Source: Propionispora sp. 2/2-37
GTDB taxonomy: Bacteria; Bacillota; Negativicutes; Propionisporales; Propionisporaceae
DNA: 64,000 nt
NCBI RefSeq assembly: GCF_001298735.1
Contig: NZ_CYSP01000015.1
Location: 1 to 64,000 of the forward strand
Direction of reading: 5' to 3'
Shown piece by piece: positions 31,197 to 41,149 of the stretch. The position numbers and the translations under genes are program-made. The first letter of the stretch is position 1. The number at the start of each line of letters is the position of its first letter. Below the pieces are notes generated by a model. That model was not told the DNA's origin and did not search any database. It worked only from the letters and a program-made list of their open reading frames with translations.

Positions 31197-33617
31197 ATGA
31201 AAAATTCAGAGATAATTAAGCAAATGACTTTGGAAGAAAAGGCCGGACTCTGCTCAGGTGCCGATTTTTGGCATACTAAAGCAATTAAACGGTTAGGAGT
31301 GCCGGCAATTATGCTGACGGATGGGCCGCATGGACTGCGTAAACAAGAAGGGACAGGGGATCACCTCGGCCTTGGTAAAAGTGTACCGGCAACTTGTTTT
31401 CCTACAGGGGTAGCCGTGGCAAGCAGCTGGGATACGAAACTTATCGAACAAATGGGCAGGGCGATTGGTGAAGAAGCAGCCTTTGAAAACGTCGGCGTGG
31501 TGCTAGGTCCCAGCATAAATATAAAGCGCAGCCCGCTTTGTGGGCGCAACTTTGAGTATTTGTCGGAAGACCCATACTTAACCGGGAAATTGGCAGCTGC
31601 ATATATCAAGGGTCTGCAGGCAAACGGCGTTGGAGCCTCTGTTAAGCATTTTGCTGCAAACAATCAAGAGATGCGCCGTATGACTATCAATACCATTGTT
31701 GATGAACGTGCTATGCGGGAAATCTATCTGACTGCTTTTGAAATAGCAGTCAAAGAAGCCCGGCCTTGGACAGTCATGAGTGCCTACAACAAACTAAATG
31801 GCACATATTGCAATGAAAACACCTGGCTTATGAAGATTTTAAGAAACGAGTGGGGGCATCAGGGCCTTGTGGTGACCGACTGGGGGGCAGAGAATGAGCG
31901 TATAGACGGTTTGCTCGCCGGAAATGAACTGGAAATGCCTTCTTGCCAGGGGCAAAGTGATGCTAAAATAGTAGCGGCAGTCAAAGCCGGAATTCTGGAT
32001 GAACAGGTATTGGATAAGTGCGTAGATAGACTGTTAACACTCGTCTTTAAAGTAAAGGCGAATCGAAAAACTGATAAAACCTACAGTAAAGAAGCACATC
32101 ATGCTTTGGCCTGCCAAATAGCCGAACAATCGATGGTTTTATTGAAAAATGAGGATGAGTTTTTGCCATTGACCTCAAATTTGAAGATCGCCGTGATTGG
32201 AGATATGGCAAAACACCCTCGCTATCAAGGGGCGGGCAGCTCAGTCATTAATCCGACTCAGTTAAAAAACGCTTATGATGCTATAAAGGCACTAAGTGCA
32301 GAAATAAGCTGGGCACAAGGCTATCACCGGAAAACGGAAATTGTGGATGAGTGGCTTGTCCAGGAAGCCTGTGATATTGCCAGAGCAGCCGATGTGGTTT
32401 TAGTGTTTGTGGGTTTGACAGAAATATTTGAATCGGAAGGATTTGATAGAACGAGTCTTTGTTTGCCGCAAAACCAGAATGTTTTAGTTAGCGAAATCAG
32501 TAAAGTAAACAAGAATATTGTGGTGGTTTTATCCGGCGGAGCGCCTGTTGAGATGCCTTGGTTACATGAGGTTAAGGGGTTGCTGAATGCGTACCTTGGC
32601 GGACAGGGCGGCGGGACGGCAGTTGCAAATCTATTATTTGGCAAGGTCAATCCCAGCGGCAAGTTAGCGGAAACTTACCCATTATGCCTTGAGGATACCC
32701 CTTGTTACAACAACTACCCCGGTTCAGAACAGTGTGTCGAATACCGTGAAAGTATCTACGTCGGCTACCGCTATTACGATACGGCTAAAAAATCGGTTTT
32801 GTTTCCGTTCGGATACGGCCTTAGTTATACCCGATTTTCTTATTCAGATTTGACTATTGAAAAGCGAAAGATTGTTGATACTGAAACAGTAAAAGTATGT
32901 TTTAAAGTCAAAAATGCAGGGGCGTATGATGGTGCTGAGATAGCGCAACTTTATGTGTCCGCTGTGAAGAGCAGTATCTTCAAAGCCCAGAAAGAGCTTA
33001 AGGGCTTTAAAAAGGTATTTTTAAAAGTCGGTGAAGAAAAGAAAATTACCATAACGTTAGATAAACGCTCTTTTGCTTATTATGATATACGTTGTAAAGA
33101 TTGGCAGGTAGAAAGTGGCGATTATAAAATTTTGGTCGGCGCGTCCAGCAGGGATATTAGGCTGGATAGTATGATTACTGTAACTTCAAGCACAGACTGG
33201 GTCCCTCCTGCCGAGGATAGAGAAGCAGCTGTCAGTTATACCAATGCAGATATTGTAAACGTATCTGACAAGGAATTTTCCGTTTTGCTTGGTTGTGAGA
33301 CAGCGGCGGCAATGGATGAGGGTAAGGTTTTTACTGCCAATAGTACCATTGAGCAAGCAAGAGATACCTTTGTCGGTAAGATTATTTATAATTATGTGCA
33401 AAACAATATAATCAAAAAAGGGATTCAGGAAGCCGATACAAACAAAGTGATGAATGCCCAGGTTACACTGCAAATGCCACTGAGAGCATTCGGCCGGATG
33501 AGTGGCGGTATAATGAATGAACAGATGGTAGACGGCTTTGTAATGATATTGAATGGAAAACTGTGTAAGGGTATCTGGAGGCTGCTGAAGGGTGCTATAC
33601 ATAGGAAACATGTATGA
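31197..33617 (+). CDS. Glycoside hydrolase family 3 enzyme (beta-glucosidase/xylosidase-like)
   Basis: An 806-residue GH3 with the usual order: N-terminal TIM barrel ([14 protein letters not shown], then RNFEYLSEDPYLTGKLAAAY; nucleophile Asp in GLVVTDWGAEN), GH3 C-terminal sandwich (IAVIGDMAKHPRYQGAGSS) and fibronectin-III-like domain near residues 560-630. An extra C-terminal helical tail of about 90 residues follows. There is no signal peptide, so it acts in the cytoplasm on imported oligosaccharides or glycosides. Its mate at 52900 shares the same arrangement. GGAGAG lies eight bases before the ATG. Confidence 0.88.
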   Translation: MKNSEIIKQMTLEEKAGLCSGADFWHTKAIKRLGVPAIMLTDGPHGLRKQEGTGDHLGLGKSVPATCFPTGVAVASSWDTKLIEQMGRAIGEEAAFENVGVVLGPSINIKRSPLCGRNFEYLSEDPYLTGKLAAAYIKGLQANGVGASVKHFAANNQEMRRMTINTIVDERAMREIYLTAFEIAVKEARPWTVMSAYNKLNGTYCNENTWLMKILRNEWGHQGLVVTDWGAENERIDGLLAGNELEMPSCQGQSDAKIVAAVKAGILDEQVLDKCVDRLLTLVFKVKANRKTDKTYSKEAHHALACQIAEQSMVLLKNEDEFLPLTSNLKIAVIGDMAKHPRYQGAGSSVINPTQLKNAYDAIKALSAEISWAQGYHRKTEIVDEWLVQEACDIARAADVVLVFVGLTEIFESEGFDRTSLCLPQNQNVLVSEISKVNKNIVVVLSGGAPVEMPWLHEVKGLLNAYLGGQGGGTAVANLLFGKVNPSGKLAETYPLCLEDTPCYNNYPGSEQCVEYRESIYVGYRYYDTAKKSVLFPFGYGLSYTRFSYSDLTIEKRKIVDTETVKVCFKVKNAGAYDGAEIAQLYVSAVKSSIFKAQKELKGFKKVFLKVGEEKKITITLDKRSFAYYDIRCKDWQVESGDYKILVGASSRDIRLDSMITVTSSTDWVPPAEDREAAVSYTNADIVNVSDKEFSVLLGCETAAAMDEGKVFTANSTIEQARDTFVGKIIYNYVQNNIIKKGIQEADTNKVMNAQVTLQMPLRAFGRMSGGIMNEQMVDGFVMILNGKLCKGIWRLLKGAIHRKHV

Positions 33618-33743
33618 TACCGACTATGTTGGTTAGTAGAACAGATGATGTAGTCTGTCCTGTTGGGGGCAGGCTATTTTTCTTGGAGTGACGTGATCTG
33701 GGTTTTCCGGTTTGTCTAATTGTAGCCGTATTTGAAGAATATT

Positions 33744-33793
33744 ACCAATTTCTAAAAAAAATACAATCAATAAATTTGTTGCGTGACTAGAAT
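33744..33793 (+). promoter_or_regulatory. Proposed AraC-regulon site B and promoter (upstream of the RND pump)
   Basis: ACCAATTTCTAAAAAAAATA then CAATCAAT (33744-33771), with -10-like TAGAAT at 33788-33793, 25 bases after the start of the ACAATC hexamer. The remaining 230 bases to the adaptor gene at 34026 hold no gene I can support and no clear structure. Confidence 0.5.
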
Positions 33794-34025
33794 TAGGGTA
33801 AGCAGTTTTATGATACACTGTATTTTCCTCAAAAGGGTGGCGACAACCAGCTTGGAAAACAGGTATTTCTTTATGCCGCAGGTATTTGCCGCTAGTAATG
33901 GGAGGCTGACGATTGATTGTATAAGGTTACATTTGCAGAAAGGCATAAATATTTTATGAAAATGGCTATGGGGTTGTTAGGGCGGCTTTTAACAGCTTTA
34001 CTGTGTGGAAGGAGGATTGTGTCAG

Positions 34026-35147
34026 ATGAAAAAAAATAAGTTAAAGTATTGGCTTGCTCCGGCGGGTCTGGTATTGCTGTTATTGGCATTTACTGTACAC
34101 AGCGGATTGCTGGCGGCCAATCAGTCAAAAGAAATGACCGTTACGGCAAAATCGGTTAGTGTCACTGTCAGTTCGGCCAGTATAGAAAAGAAAATCCCTA
34201 AGCTAACGCTGACCGGATCAATAGAAGCCGAGACCTCGGTAATCGTTAGCGCCAAAACAGTCGGTCGTGTGGAAAAGGTTCTGGTTGAGAACGGGCAGCA
34301 AGTACAGGCCGGACAGGAACTGGTTAGGCTGGAAAGCGTAGAATTGGCAAATAATGTGCGTAAAGCCCAGCAATCGATAGAATCTATGCAGGCCGCCTAT
34401 GATAATGCCGAGGCTGATTATAATCGTACTTTGCAGGTGTATCAGCAGGGTGGTATATCGAAACAAAGTTTGGACAGCGCACAAAAGAGCCTGCGTCAGG
34501 CACAAAGTGAATTGTCCAGCGCTTATGCAAATTTAGATACGGCCAACAGCTTATATACCGACGCTGTTGTTGTTTCTCCAGTGTCCGGACGGGTGGCAGG
34601 CAAGTCGGTATCTGTTGGCCAGGTGATAGGGAGTACGGGAACTATGGGGAATTCGGCACAACTGATGACCGTTGAAAATATTCAGCAAGTATACGCTGTC
34701 GTTAACGTTGAGCAAAAGGATATGGGGGCAATTCAAGCAGGCATGGAGGCGGAAGTGACGGTTGATGCCTATCCGGGAGAAGTGTTTAAAGGAAGAGTAG
34801 AAGTGATTAACCCGGTTGCCGAAACTTCCAACCGCATGTTTAAAACCAAAATCAAACTGGACAACGCGGCCGGTAAATTAAAGCCCGGAATGTTTGTTAA
34901 AGTCAACATTGTCATTGGTGCTGAAACGCAAGTACTGGCCGTTCCGCAGTCTGCCATTTATCAGAAACAGGGACTGTACTATGTATTTGCTGCCGAAGGA
35001 GGAAAGGCCATTCGCAAGCTAGTGGAAATCGGTGAGTTATTAGGAGAAAAAATTGAAATTAAATCAGGCATACCGGAAAATACCAGAGTTGTTACCAGTA
35101 ATATCAATAATTTAAAAGACGGCGATAGTTTGCTGATAGACGAATAA
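34026..35147 (+). CDS. RND efflux pump periplasmic adaptor (HlyD/AcrA-family)
   Basis: A 373-residue membrane-fusion protein: one N-terminal membrane anchor/signal (LAPAGLVLLLLAFTVHSGLL), a barrel-sandwich lipoyl domain (VSAKTVGRVEKVLVENGQQV), a coiled coil (about residues 115-175) and a beta-barrel. It bridges the inner-membrane pump encoded next and an outer-membrane channel that is not in the window. AGGAGG lies nine bases before ATG 34026. Twelve bases separate it from the pump gene. Confidence 0.88.
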   Translation: MKKNKLKYWLAPAGLVLLLLAFTVHSGLLAANQSKEMTVTAKSVSVTVSSASIEKKIPKLTLTGSIEAETSVIVSAKTVGRVEKVLVENGQQVQAGQELVRLESVELANNVRKAQQSIESMQAAYDNAEADYNRTLQVYQQGGISKQSLDSAQKSLRQAQSELSSAYANLDTANSLYTDAVVVSPVSGRVAGKSVSVGQVIGSTGTMGNSAQLMTVENIQQVYAVVNVEQKDMGAIQAGMEAEVTVDAYPGEVFKGRVEVINPVAETSNRMFKTKIKLDNAAGKLKPGMFVKVNIVIGAETQVLAVPQSAIYQKQGLYYVFAAEGGKAIRKLVEIGELLGEKIEIKSGIPENTRVVTSNINNLKDGDSLLIDE

Positions 35148-35159
35148 AGGAGCTCACAG

Positions 35160-38100
35160 ATGATACTGACAAATATCAGTTTAAAACGGCCTGTATTTGC
35201 TTCGGTAACCATTTTGGCGCTGGTTCTCCTGGGGCTGGTTAGTTATACATCCTTGAATCTGGAAGAATATCCGGATGTAACTTTTCCGGTAGTAACAGTC
35301 ACGGTGGAATATCCAGGTGCTAATCCTGAACAGGTCGACAGCAAGATTGTACAAAAGATAGAAGATGCGGTAAGCTCGGCTCAAGGGGTAAAGCATATTA
35401 CATCAAATGCCTATGAGGGCATGGCCTATACCATTGTCGAGTTTACTCTGGAAACATCGCCTACTGTAGCGGCACAAGACGTGCGTGATAAAATTTCCAA
35501 GATCCGCGGCGATTTGCCGGATGATGCCGAAGAACCGGTTATCAGCCGGTATGATCCTACCCAACTGCCGGTTATTACGGTTGCCTTGACCGGTGACTTG
35601 ACAATACGCGAAATGACCACGTTAGTGGATGACATCATTAAAAAAAGATTTGAAGCCATCAATGGTGTTGGGGAAGTTACTGTAAAGGGCGCTCTTACTA
35701 GAGAAATTGATATTAATCTTGATAAAGACAAGGTAGCTTCGTATGGATTAGCTGTTTCCGATATTCTTGCCAGTGTTCAGAGTGAAAACATGGAAGTGCC
35801 GGGAGGAAAACTGACGAAGGGCAACCGGGAAGTCAATATGAGGACAATAGGCAATATCACCGATGTTCGCGATTTTCTCAAAATACCGCTTGTCAAAAAA
35901 GATGGAGTGCAGCTTTATCTGGGGAATGTGGCCGATGTTAAGGATGGTACCGAGGAGATGGAAACGGTTGCCAAGTTTAATGGTAAACAGGCAGTCATGC
36001 TGGAACTGACCAAACAGTCGGGTGCTAATACCGTGGAAGTGGCTAAAGCCTCCCAAAAAGTATTGGAGGACCTACGCAAGGAAATTCCGCCAGGAACGGA
36101 ACTGACTTTGGTTAAAGATAATTCAGAAAAAGTTCTGGAGTCGGTGGATGATGTATTATTCAATCTGGTAATCGGCGGGCTGCTGGCCGTTATTATCGTA
36201 TTTATGTTCTTAGGCAATTGGCGCAGTACCATGATTAGCGGCATTACCATTCCGGCATCCATTATCTCTACCTTCTTTGCCATGAAGATTTTTGATTTTA
36301 CCCTTAATGTAATGTCTTTGCTGGCGCTGTCCCTGGTAGTAGGAATTTTAATTGATGACGCAATTGTTGTTATTGAAAACATAGTAAGGCATATGGAAAT
36401 GGGTAAACCGCGACTGCGGGCGGCTGCGGAAGCCACAGAAGAAATTGGCCTGGCGGTAACGGCTACTACCCTGACACTGGTAGCGGTCTTTACGCCAGTA
36501 GGCATGATGACGGGTATTGTGGGCCGGTATTTTAAACAGTTTGGTATTACGGTAGCCTTTTCGGTGTTGGTTTCTCTCTTTATTGCGTTTACCCTGACGC
36601 CCATGCTGTCGGCAAAGTATTTGGATATTGCCCACGGGGAAAATAAAAACTGGCTGGGGCGAATGCTTCATTCCTGGAATGCCGCTTTTGACCGGCTAAC
36701 AGAAAAATACGGTATATTGTTACGAAGAGCTATGCAGCATCGATTGATTATCTTAGGTATTGTGCTGGTTTTATTTGTGGGAAGTCTGGGGTTAGCCAGC
36801 TTTTTGGGATCAGACTTTATTGCTAAATCCGATCAGGGTGAATTTACGGCTACGATCGATTTGGATGCCGGTACCAGTGTTGCAGGGGCAGCGGCTATTG
36901 CTGATAAAGTAACTGAGTATATGAAGGAAATACCGGAAATCGTGATTGTGCAAAGTACAGCCAGTGTAGATAACGTAAAGATATATGTGAAATTAACTCC
37001 AAAACAGCAGCGTCAACGCTCGATTACTGCAATTATCAGCGAGTTGCGGGAAAAAACCAGTCTCATGCCGGGAATAAAGGCAGCCTATTTGGAAGCCAGT
37101 TCCGGGGGAGAAGAGTACCCTGTCCAGATTGTTATCCAGGGAGAATCGGTTGACAAATTAGGTGAGATTGCTGATCAAGCGAAAACGATCATGGAACAGA
37201 CCCCAGGTGCTGTCGATGTCGTGTCTTCGTATAAACCCGGTAAACCGGATGCGCAGATTGTGGTAAAACAAGAGCAGGCTGCAGATTTGGGTGTCTCAAC
37301 ATCCAGCATTGCTAGTACGTTGCGTACCATGTTTAACGGCACTACGGTCGGACAATATAAGGACGGTGACGACAGTTATGATATCGTTGTAAAGTTAAAA
37401 GAAGAAAATCGCACAGGCATTCAGGATGTCAGTGGAATTTATTTGGCAAGCTTGCATACCGACAGCAGCAATAAAGTCAACTTAATTCCCCTCTCACAGG
37501 TTACAAATACGGTATATTCTACGAGCCCAAGTCAAATTGACCGCTATGACCGTCACAAACAAGTGAAACTGACGGCGAATTTGCAGGGAGTTTCACTGGG
37601 AGAATTTAATACGAGAATTATGAATGACTTAAAGCAGATCGAAATGCCTCCAGGGTATCAGTTTGTGGCAATTGGCGAGGCAGAGCGTATGGGAGATACT
37701 TTCAGCGCCATGGTGGTAGCCTTGGTGTTGGCCGTCAGCTTTATCTTTTTTGTCCTGGCGGCTCAGTTTGAAAGTTATATTGATCCGTTTTCCATTATGT
37801 TGTCCTTACCCTTGGCCATTATCGGAGCTATTTTAGGACTGCTCGTCATGCACGGCACACTCAGCATTATGTCTATGATTGGAATCATCATGCTGATGGG
37901 GCTGGTGACGAAAAACGCTATTTTGCTGATTGATTTTGCCAAGCAGCGTATGGCGGAGGGAATTGAACGCAATGAGGCTTTGATTGAAGCCGCTCATATT
38001 CGTATGCGGCCCATTATGATGACTACCGCGGCCATGGTATTCGGTATGTTGCCGTTAGCCTTTGGCTTTGGTCCCGGAGCTGAAGCACGGGCACCGATGG

Positions 38101-38225
38101 CCCATGTTATTATTGGCGGTCTGATCACTTCTACTATTCTGACATTAGTAGTTATTCCGGTTATATATACTTTGCTGGATGATGCAAAGAGCCTGTATGT
38201 GAAACGTAGGGAGAGCATTTCATAA
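35160..38225 (+). CDS. RND multidrug efflux pump, inner-membrane subunit (AcrB-family)
   Basis: A 1021-residue proton-driven exporter with twelve predicted helices. The first helix and porter domain start NISLKRPVFASVTILALVLL; the proton-relay Asp pair appears in VGILIDDAIVVIENI, and a repeat of the fold comes after residue 510. The length matches AcrB/MexB-type pumps. Such pumps need an outer membrane. It shares an operon with the adaptor; the putative AraC-type operator upstream suggests induction with the glycosidase genes. Confidence 0.92.
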   Translation: MILTNISLKRPVFASVTILALVLLGLVSYTSLNLEEYPDVTFPVVTVTVEYPGANPEQVDSKIVQKIEDAVSSAQGVKHITSNAYEGMAYTIVEFTLETSPTVAAQDVRDKISKIRGDLPDDAEEPVISRYDPTQLPVITVALTGDLTIREMTTLVDDIIKKRFEAINGVGEVTVKGALTREIDINLDKDKVASYGLAVSDILASVQSENMEVPGGKLTKGNREVNMRTIGNITDVRDFLKIPLVKKDGVQLYLGNVADVKDGTEEMETVAKFNGKQAVMLELTKQSGANTVEVAKASQKVLEDLRKEIPPGTELTLVKDNSEKVLESVDDVLFNLVIGGLLAVIIVFMFLGNWRSTMISGITIPASIISTFFAMKIFDFTLNVMSLLALSLVVGILIDDAIVVIENIVRHMEMGKPRLRAAAEATEEIGLAVTATTLTLVAVFTPVGMMTGIVGRYFKQFGITVAFSVLVSLFIAFTLTPMLSAKYLDIAHGENKNWLGRMLHSWNAAFDRLTEKYGILLRRAMQHRLIILGIVLVLFVGSLGLASFLGSDFIAKSDQGEFTATIDLDAGTSVAGAAAIADKVTEYMKEIPEIVIVQSTASVDNVKIYVKLTPKQQRQRSITAIISELREKTSLMPGIKAAYLEASSGGEEYPVQIVIQGESVDKLGEIADQAKTIMEQTPGAVDVVSSYKPGKPDAQIVVKQEQAADLGVSTSSIASTLRTMFNGTTVGQYKDGDDSYDIVVKLKEENRTGIQDVSGIYLASLHTDSSNKVNLIPLSQVTNTVYSTSPSQIDRYDRHKQVKLTANLQGVSLGEFNTRIMNDLKQIEMPPGYQFVAIGEAERMGDTFSAMVVALVLAVSFIFFVLAAQFESYIDPFSIMLSLPLAIIGAILGLLVMHGTLSIMSMIGIIMLMGLVTKNAILLIDFAKQRMAEGIERNEALIEAAHIRMRPIMMTTAAMVFGMLPLAFGFGPGAEARAPMAHVIIGGLITSTILTLVVIPVIYTLLDDAKSLYVKRRESIS

Positions 38226-38315
38226 CATACAGGAGTACCGGAGTTCAGACTGATTTAAATAGCAGCATAATGGCTTTGGGGGATTCAATAAATGATTATA
38301 AGGGGTGCTTTGATT

Positions 38316-38579
38316 GTGAAAATTACCAGTATTACCGATGTGAACGCTTTTATGAAGGCGGTTGATACCTGTCAAGGCAAAGTGGAACTTGTAACAGCAG
38401 AGGGCGACAGACTGAATTTGAAATCGAAATTATGTCAATACATTTCTATGGTCAAATTGGCTCATTTTGTGGCTGCATCGAATACTATTGATCAGACGAA
38501 CGTTTTGAATGATATTGAAATTGTTATTACCAATCCAGATGATATACCCCTGTTAACTCCCTATCTCACTGTAAAATAA
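38316..38579 (+). CDS. HPr-like domain protein without the active-site histidine
   Basis: An 87-residue protein. The CQGKVELVTAEGDRLNLKSK segment resembles the second half of HPr motifs (surface strand followed by the KS of 'dgk..naKSil'), but the His15 loop of HPr is absent, so it cannot carry PTS phosphate. GTG 38316 is preferred over ATG 38292 because AAGGGG lies nine bases upstream. It may be a regulatory or structural HPr-fold protein; the assignment is tentative. Confidence 0.45.
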   Translation: MKITSITDVNAFMKAVDTCQGKVELVTAEGDRLNLKSKLCQYISMVKLAHFVAASNTIDQTNVLNDIEIVITNPDDIPLLTPYLTVK

Positions 38580-38640
38580 TTTATTTACATCTTAATGGAA
38601 TTACTCAAATATACTTTTTGTAGAAAATGAAGGCAAAATA

Positions 38641-38679
38641 AATCGTTACTAAATGAAGATATTTCATTTAGTAACGATT
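38641..38679. terminator. Bidirectional 17-bp hairpin terminator
   Basis: Arms 38641-38657 and 38663-38679 are perfectly complementary, with A-rich sequence on one side and T-rich on the other. It sits between the converging HPr-like gene and the minus-strand secreted protein gene. Confidence 0.75.
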
Positions 38680-38739
38680 TGTCTTCCCAGGGAGGTTACT
38701 TTAACAGTAACCCTATTGAAATTCCGGACTCATGTCCTA

Positions 38740-39162
38740 TTATTGAGCTTGCGCTACGATGTCTTGCCAAGCAGTTTGCAGGGCATTATAGGCATCATCT
38801 GAATCGGGCAGTTTAGAAACCTTAGTGGCGTCGGATGTTTTCAGCAACTGGTCGGAATAGGTGTTAGCGTCGTCAAGCAATTTTTTAAAAGACGTTTTTT
38901 GGGCATCCGGTACATAAGCTAATGAATCATAAGTAAGCTCAACTTTAACCATCTGATTATAGTATGGAGTAAGTTTAGCGCTTGTTACTTCCCCGTTTTC
39001 CAGGGTTACAGTCAGTTTATAAGAGATTTTCCAATCATTAACAGGTGTAGTAGCAATATAAGTACCATCAATTAACCCCTCCGCACTTACCAGCCCGGTA
39101 AAATACGTCATAAGTAAAATAAATGTCATGGCCAACACTGTAATCCTTCCAAATTTTTTCAT
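38740..39162 (-). CDS. Secreted FMN-binding-domain-like protein
   Basis: A 140-residue exported protein. The signal peptide (KKFGRITVLAMTFILLMTYF, cleavage near VSAEG) is followed by GLIDGTYIATTP, which matches the opening of FMN-binding (NqrC/RnfG-type) domains, and KLTVTLENGEVTSAKL. The covalent-FMN threonine motif is not obvious. It would act outside the cytoplasmic membrane. ATG 39162 has GAGGAG upstream. Function uncertain. Confidence 0.5.
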   Translation of the reverse strand: MKKFGRITVLAMTFILLMTYFTGLVSAEGLIDGTYIATTPVNDWKISYKLTVTLENGEVTSAKLTPYYNQMVKVELTYDSLAYVPDAQKTSFKKLLDDANTYSDQLLKTSDATKVSKLPDSDDAYNALQTAWQDIVAQAQ

Positions 39163-39394
39163 GAGAACTCCTCCTCTTATTATTAGCAAATCAGTAGGGC
39201 AGCCAGGATTTTGTCAAGCGGATTATTTTATTGTCAAAGTACCTGGGAAGTCATTTCAAGTTAATTGTATTAATTTTCGAAAAATACTGTTAGGATTATT
39301 TTTATGATTTGGTAATTTCTGAGTATGTTAGGTTGAAATTTTAAGATACAGCGGATAGTATGTGGCGGTTGTGCTTTTATGAAAGGGTGATTAG

Positions 39395-39619
39395 ATGGAG
39401 GAGTATCAGAAACTATGCCGTTTTTTCTTTGAAGCGACCCGTCTGCCCTTGGCTGTATGTGACGGAGAGGGCCAGGTACAATTTTATTTTCCGGAAATCT
39501 CCTTACAATTGATTCCTGCTGGCACTAAAATCTATATTGATGAATATAGGGAAAGAAATTTGCATATGTACCAGCCGCTCATTAAAAATATCAAATCCCG
39601 GTACTTTTTTACGTCATAG
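39395..39619 (+). pseudogene. Fragment of an AraC-type regulator N-terminal sensing domain
   Basis: A 74-residue ORF resembling the N-terminus of the AraC-type protein at 59314-60572 (a short helix with F-F-E-A-T then LAVCDGEGQVQFYFP). It has no DNA-binding domain and stops after about 74 residues, so it is probably the remnant of a second regulator. Confidence 0.45.
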
Positions 39620-39649
39620 TAATGGGAAATAATGAGTAGGAGGCAAAAA

Positions 39650-39945
39650 ATGAAGCCAATTGCTTTGAAATGTGAATATCTAATCAATCTGCTTGGAATT
39701 GACATAAAAAAACGAGATTGTATTGGCAATTCACGGTGGAAGAAGGCTATTTTGGTTTTAAGCAGAAAGCCTATCAAATTATAGCTGCTGAAGGTCTTGC
39801 CGAATTGGAGAATGGACAGCTTAAATGGGACTCGGGTAAAGTAGCAAGTGATGAATGTATTCATATCCCCTATGGTGGTCAGGAGTTGAAAAGTCGCCAA
39901 AGAATTTACTGGAAAGTTAGGATATGGAACGAAAAGCAAAAATAG
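39650..39945 (+). pseudogene. Degenerate N-terminal fragment of a GH78 alpha-L-rhamnosidase
   Basis: ATG 39650 (GTAGGAGG upstream) begins MKPIALKCEYLINLLGIDIK, which matches the start of the intact rhamnosidase at 48197, then a frameshift near 39710-39720 moves to the frame containing KAYQIIAAEGLAELENGQLK and ASDECIHIPYGGQELKSRQR. The gene ends after about 95 residues. The catalytic part is gone. Confidence 0.65.
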
Positions 39946-40036
39946 AACATTCTTCTCTGTTTTATAAATCCCAAATGACTGAAATTCCGATACCATGTCT
40001 GTGAAAAGACAAGAATATTTATATAAGGATCTCTAC

Positions 40037-40084
40037 AAAAATCTAAAAATAATACAATTAATTTCCTTAGACAAATATTAATAT
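40037..40084 (+). promoter_or_regulatory. Proposed AraC-regulon site C and promoter (upstream of the SGNH hydrolase)
   Basis: AAAAATCTAAAAATAA then TACAATTAAT (40037-40063), with -10 TAATAT at 40079-40084, exactly 25 bases after the start of ACAATT (40054). Confidence 0.6.
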
Positions 40085-40157
40085 AAAACAGAAAAGAAAG
40101 GTGAGAAATAAGCTGGGAATATATTATAAACAATGAAAGGTAGGAAAGGTGAGAAGG

Positions 40158-40889
40158 ATGAAAAGGGGAAAGACTATAACAACAGTAGTTGTAATTCTTG
40201 CGATAATAACAGTTGGCGAGTTTATGTATTTTGGCTATGAGGCTTTCTGGGGACCGTTTAAAGGCCTTACAACATTGAAAATAACCCATCAATATGATAC
40301 GAAAAGGCAGAACGAAATTGTATTTTATGGAGCATCTAATTTCGCCCGTTGGGACACAATGGAGAAAGACTTGGCTGGTTACAAGGTTCAAAATCACGGG
40401 TTCGGTGGCAGTACAGATAAGGACTTGTTGAAATATGCGGACACACTGCTATTTTCGTATAATCCAAGGATTGTTTTTTTTCAGACTGGCTCAAATGATT
40501 ATGTAGATATGACAGGAACTGATGCAGAAAAGGTTAGCAAAGTTATAGAATACAAACGTGACATGTTTGCAAAGTTCCACGAGCGGCTTCCTAACGCAAC
40601 CTTTGTGGTTATGAGCGGTTTGCTTTTGCCTGGAAGAAGCGAATATACACCAATGACACAGGAGATTAACCGTCAATTACAGGACATCTGTAATAAACAC
40701 CACGACTACATGTATTTTGTAGATGCTTCGAAGATGACGTATGATGGCATGAAATACGATGAAACCTTGTTTGTGGAGGATCGTATTCATTTAAATCAAA
40801 AAGGTCATGATATATGGACAAAAGACTATATTGTTCCGGCTATCGAGAGGATTATAAAGGAGAAGGCTTTAGAGAGCGTAAGAAAGTAA
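40158..40889 (+). CDS. SGNH/GDSL-family hydrolase
   Basis: A 243-residue SGNH hydrolase. An N-terminal hydrophobic segment (TTVVVILAIITVGEFMYFGY) anchors or exports it. Block I is FYGASNFARW (Ser in the place of GDS), block II-III contain QNHGFGGST and FQTGSNDYV, and the late DRIHLNQKGHDIW gives the Asp-x-x-His pair. It may remove acetyl or other ester groups from polysaccharides at the cell surface. ATG 40158 has AAAGGTGAG upstream. Confidence 0.78.
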   Translation: MKRGKTITTVVVILAIITVGEFMYFGYEAFWGPFKGLTTLKITHQYDTKRQNEIVFYGASNFARWDTMEKDLAGYKVQNHGFGGSTDKDLLKYADTLLFSYNPRIVFFQTGSNDYVDMTGTDAEKVSKVIEYKRDMFAKFHERLPNATFVVMSGLLLPGRSEYTPMTQEINRQLQDICNKHHDYMYFVDASKMTYDGMKYDETLFVEDRIHLNQKGHDIWTKDYIVPAIERIIKEKALESVRK

Positions 40890-40978
40890 TGATTTGTGTT
40901 TCTATTTTCTTACATCTAGCAAAAACTAAGACAAGATAGATTTCAAGGAACAGATATCTTATACTTTTTCTTTCTATC

Positions 40979-41016
40979 AAAAAGGCACCTTCTATTTTGC
41001 GTAAAGGTGCCTTTTT
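40979..41016 (+). terminator. Terminator after the SGNH hydrolase
   Basis: A 13-bp stem AAAAAGGCACCTT/AAGGTGCCTTTTT with a 12-base loop, ending in a T run. It separates the SGNH gene from the GH43 gene, which therefore needs its own promoter; a TATAAA at about 41098 is a weak candidate. Confidence 0.75.
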
Positions 41017-41149
41017 GTCTACAGTCTGAGCGTTGTTTCGTATTTTGGGATTTACCATGGAGTTTGTAAGAAAAAATGTAAAGATTCTGCATATTGGTAT
41101 AAAAAAGTAATTGAGACTAATGGAGAAATAGTGAAAGGTGGAGGAACTG

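Noticed and set aside
33956-34039. A 27-codon leader peptide overlapping the RND adaptor start
   Set aside because: It starts with several near-adjacent ATG codons without a ribosome binding site and merely reads through the adaptor's Shine-Dalgarno in another frame.
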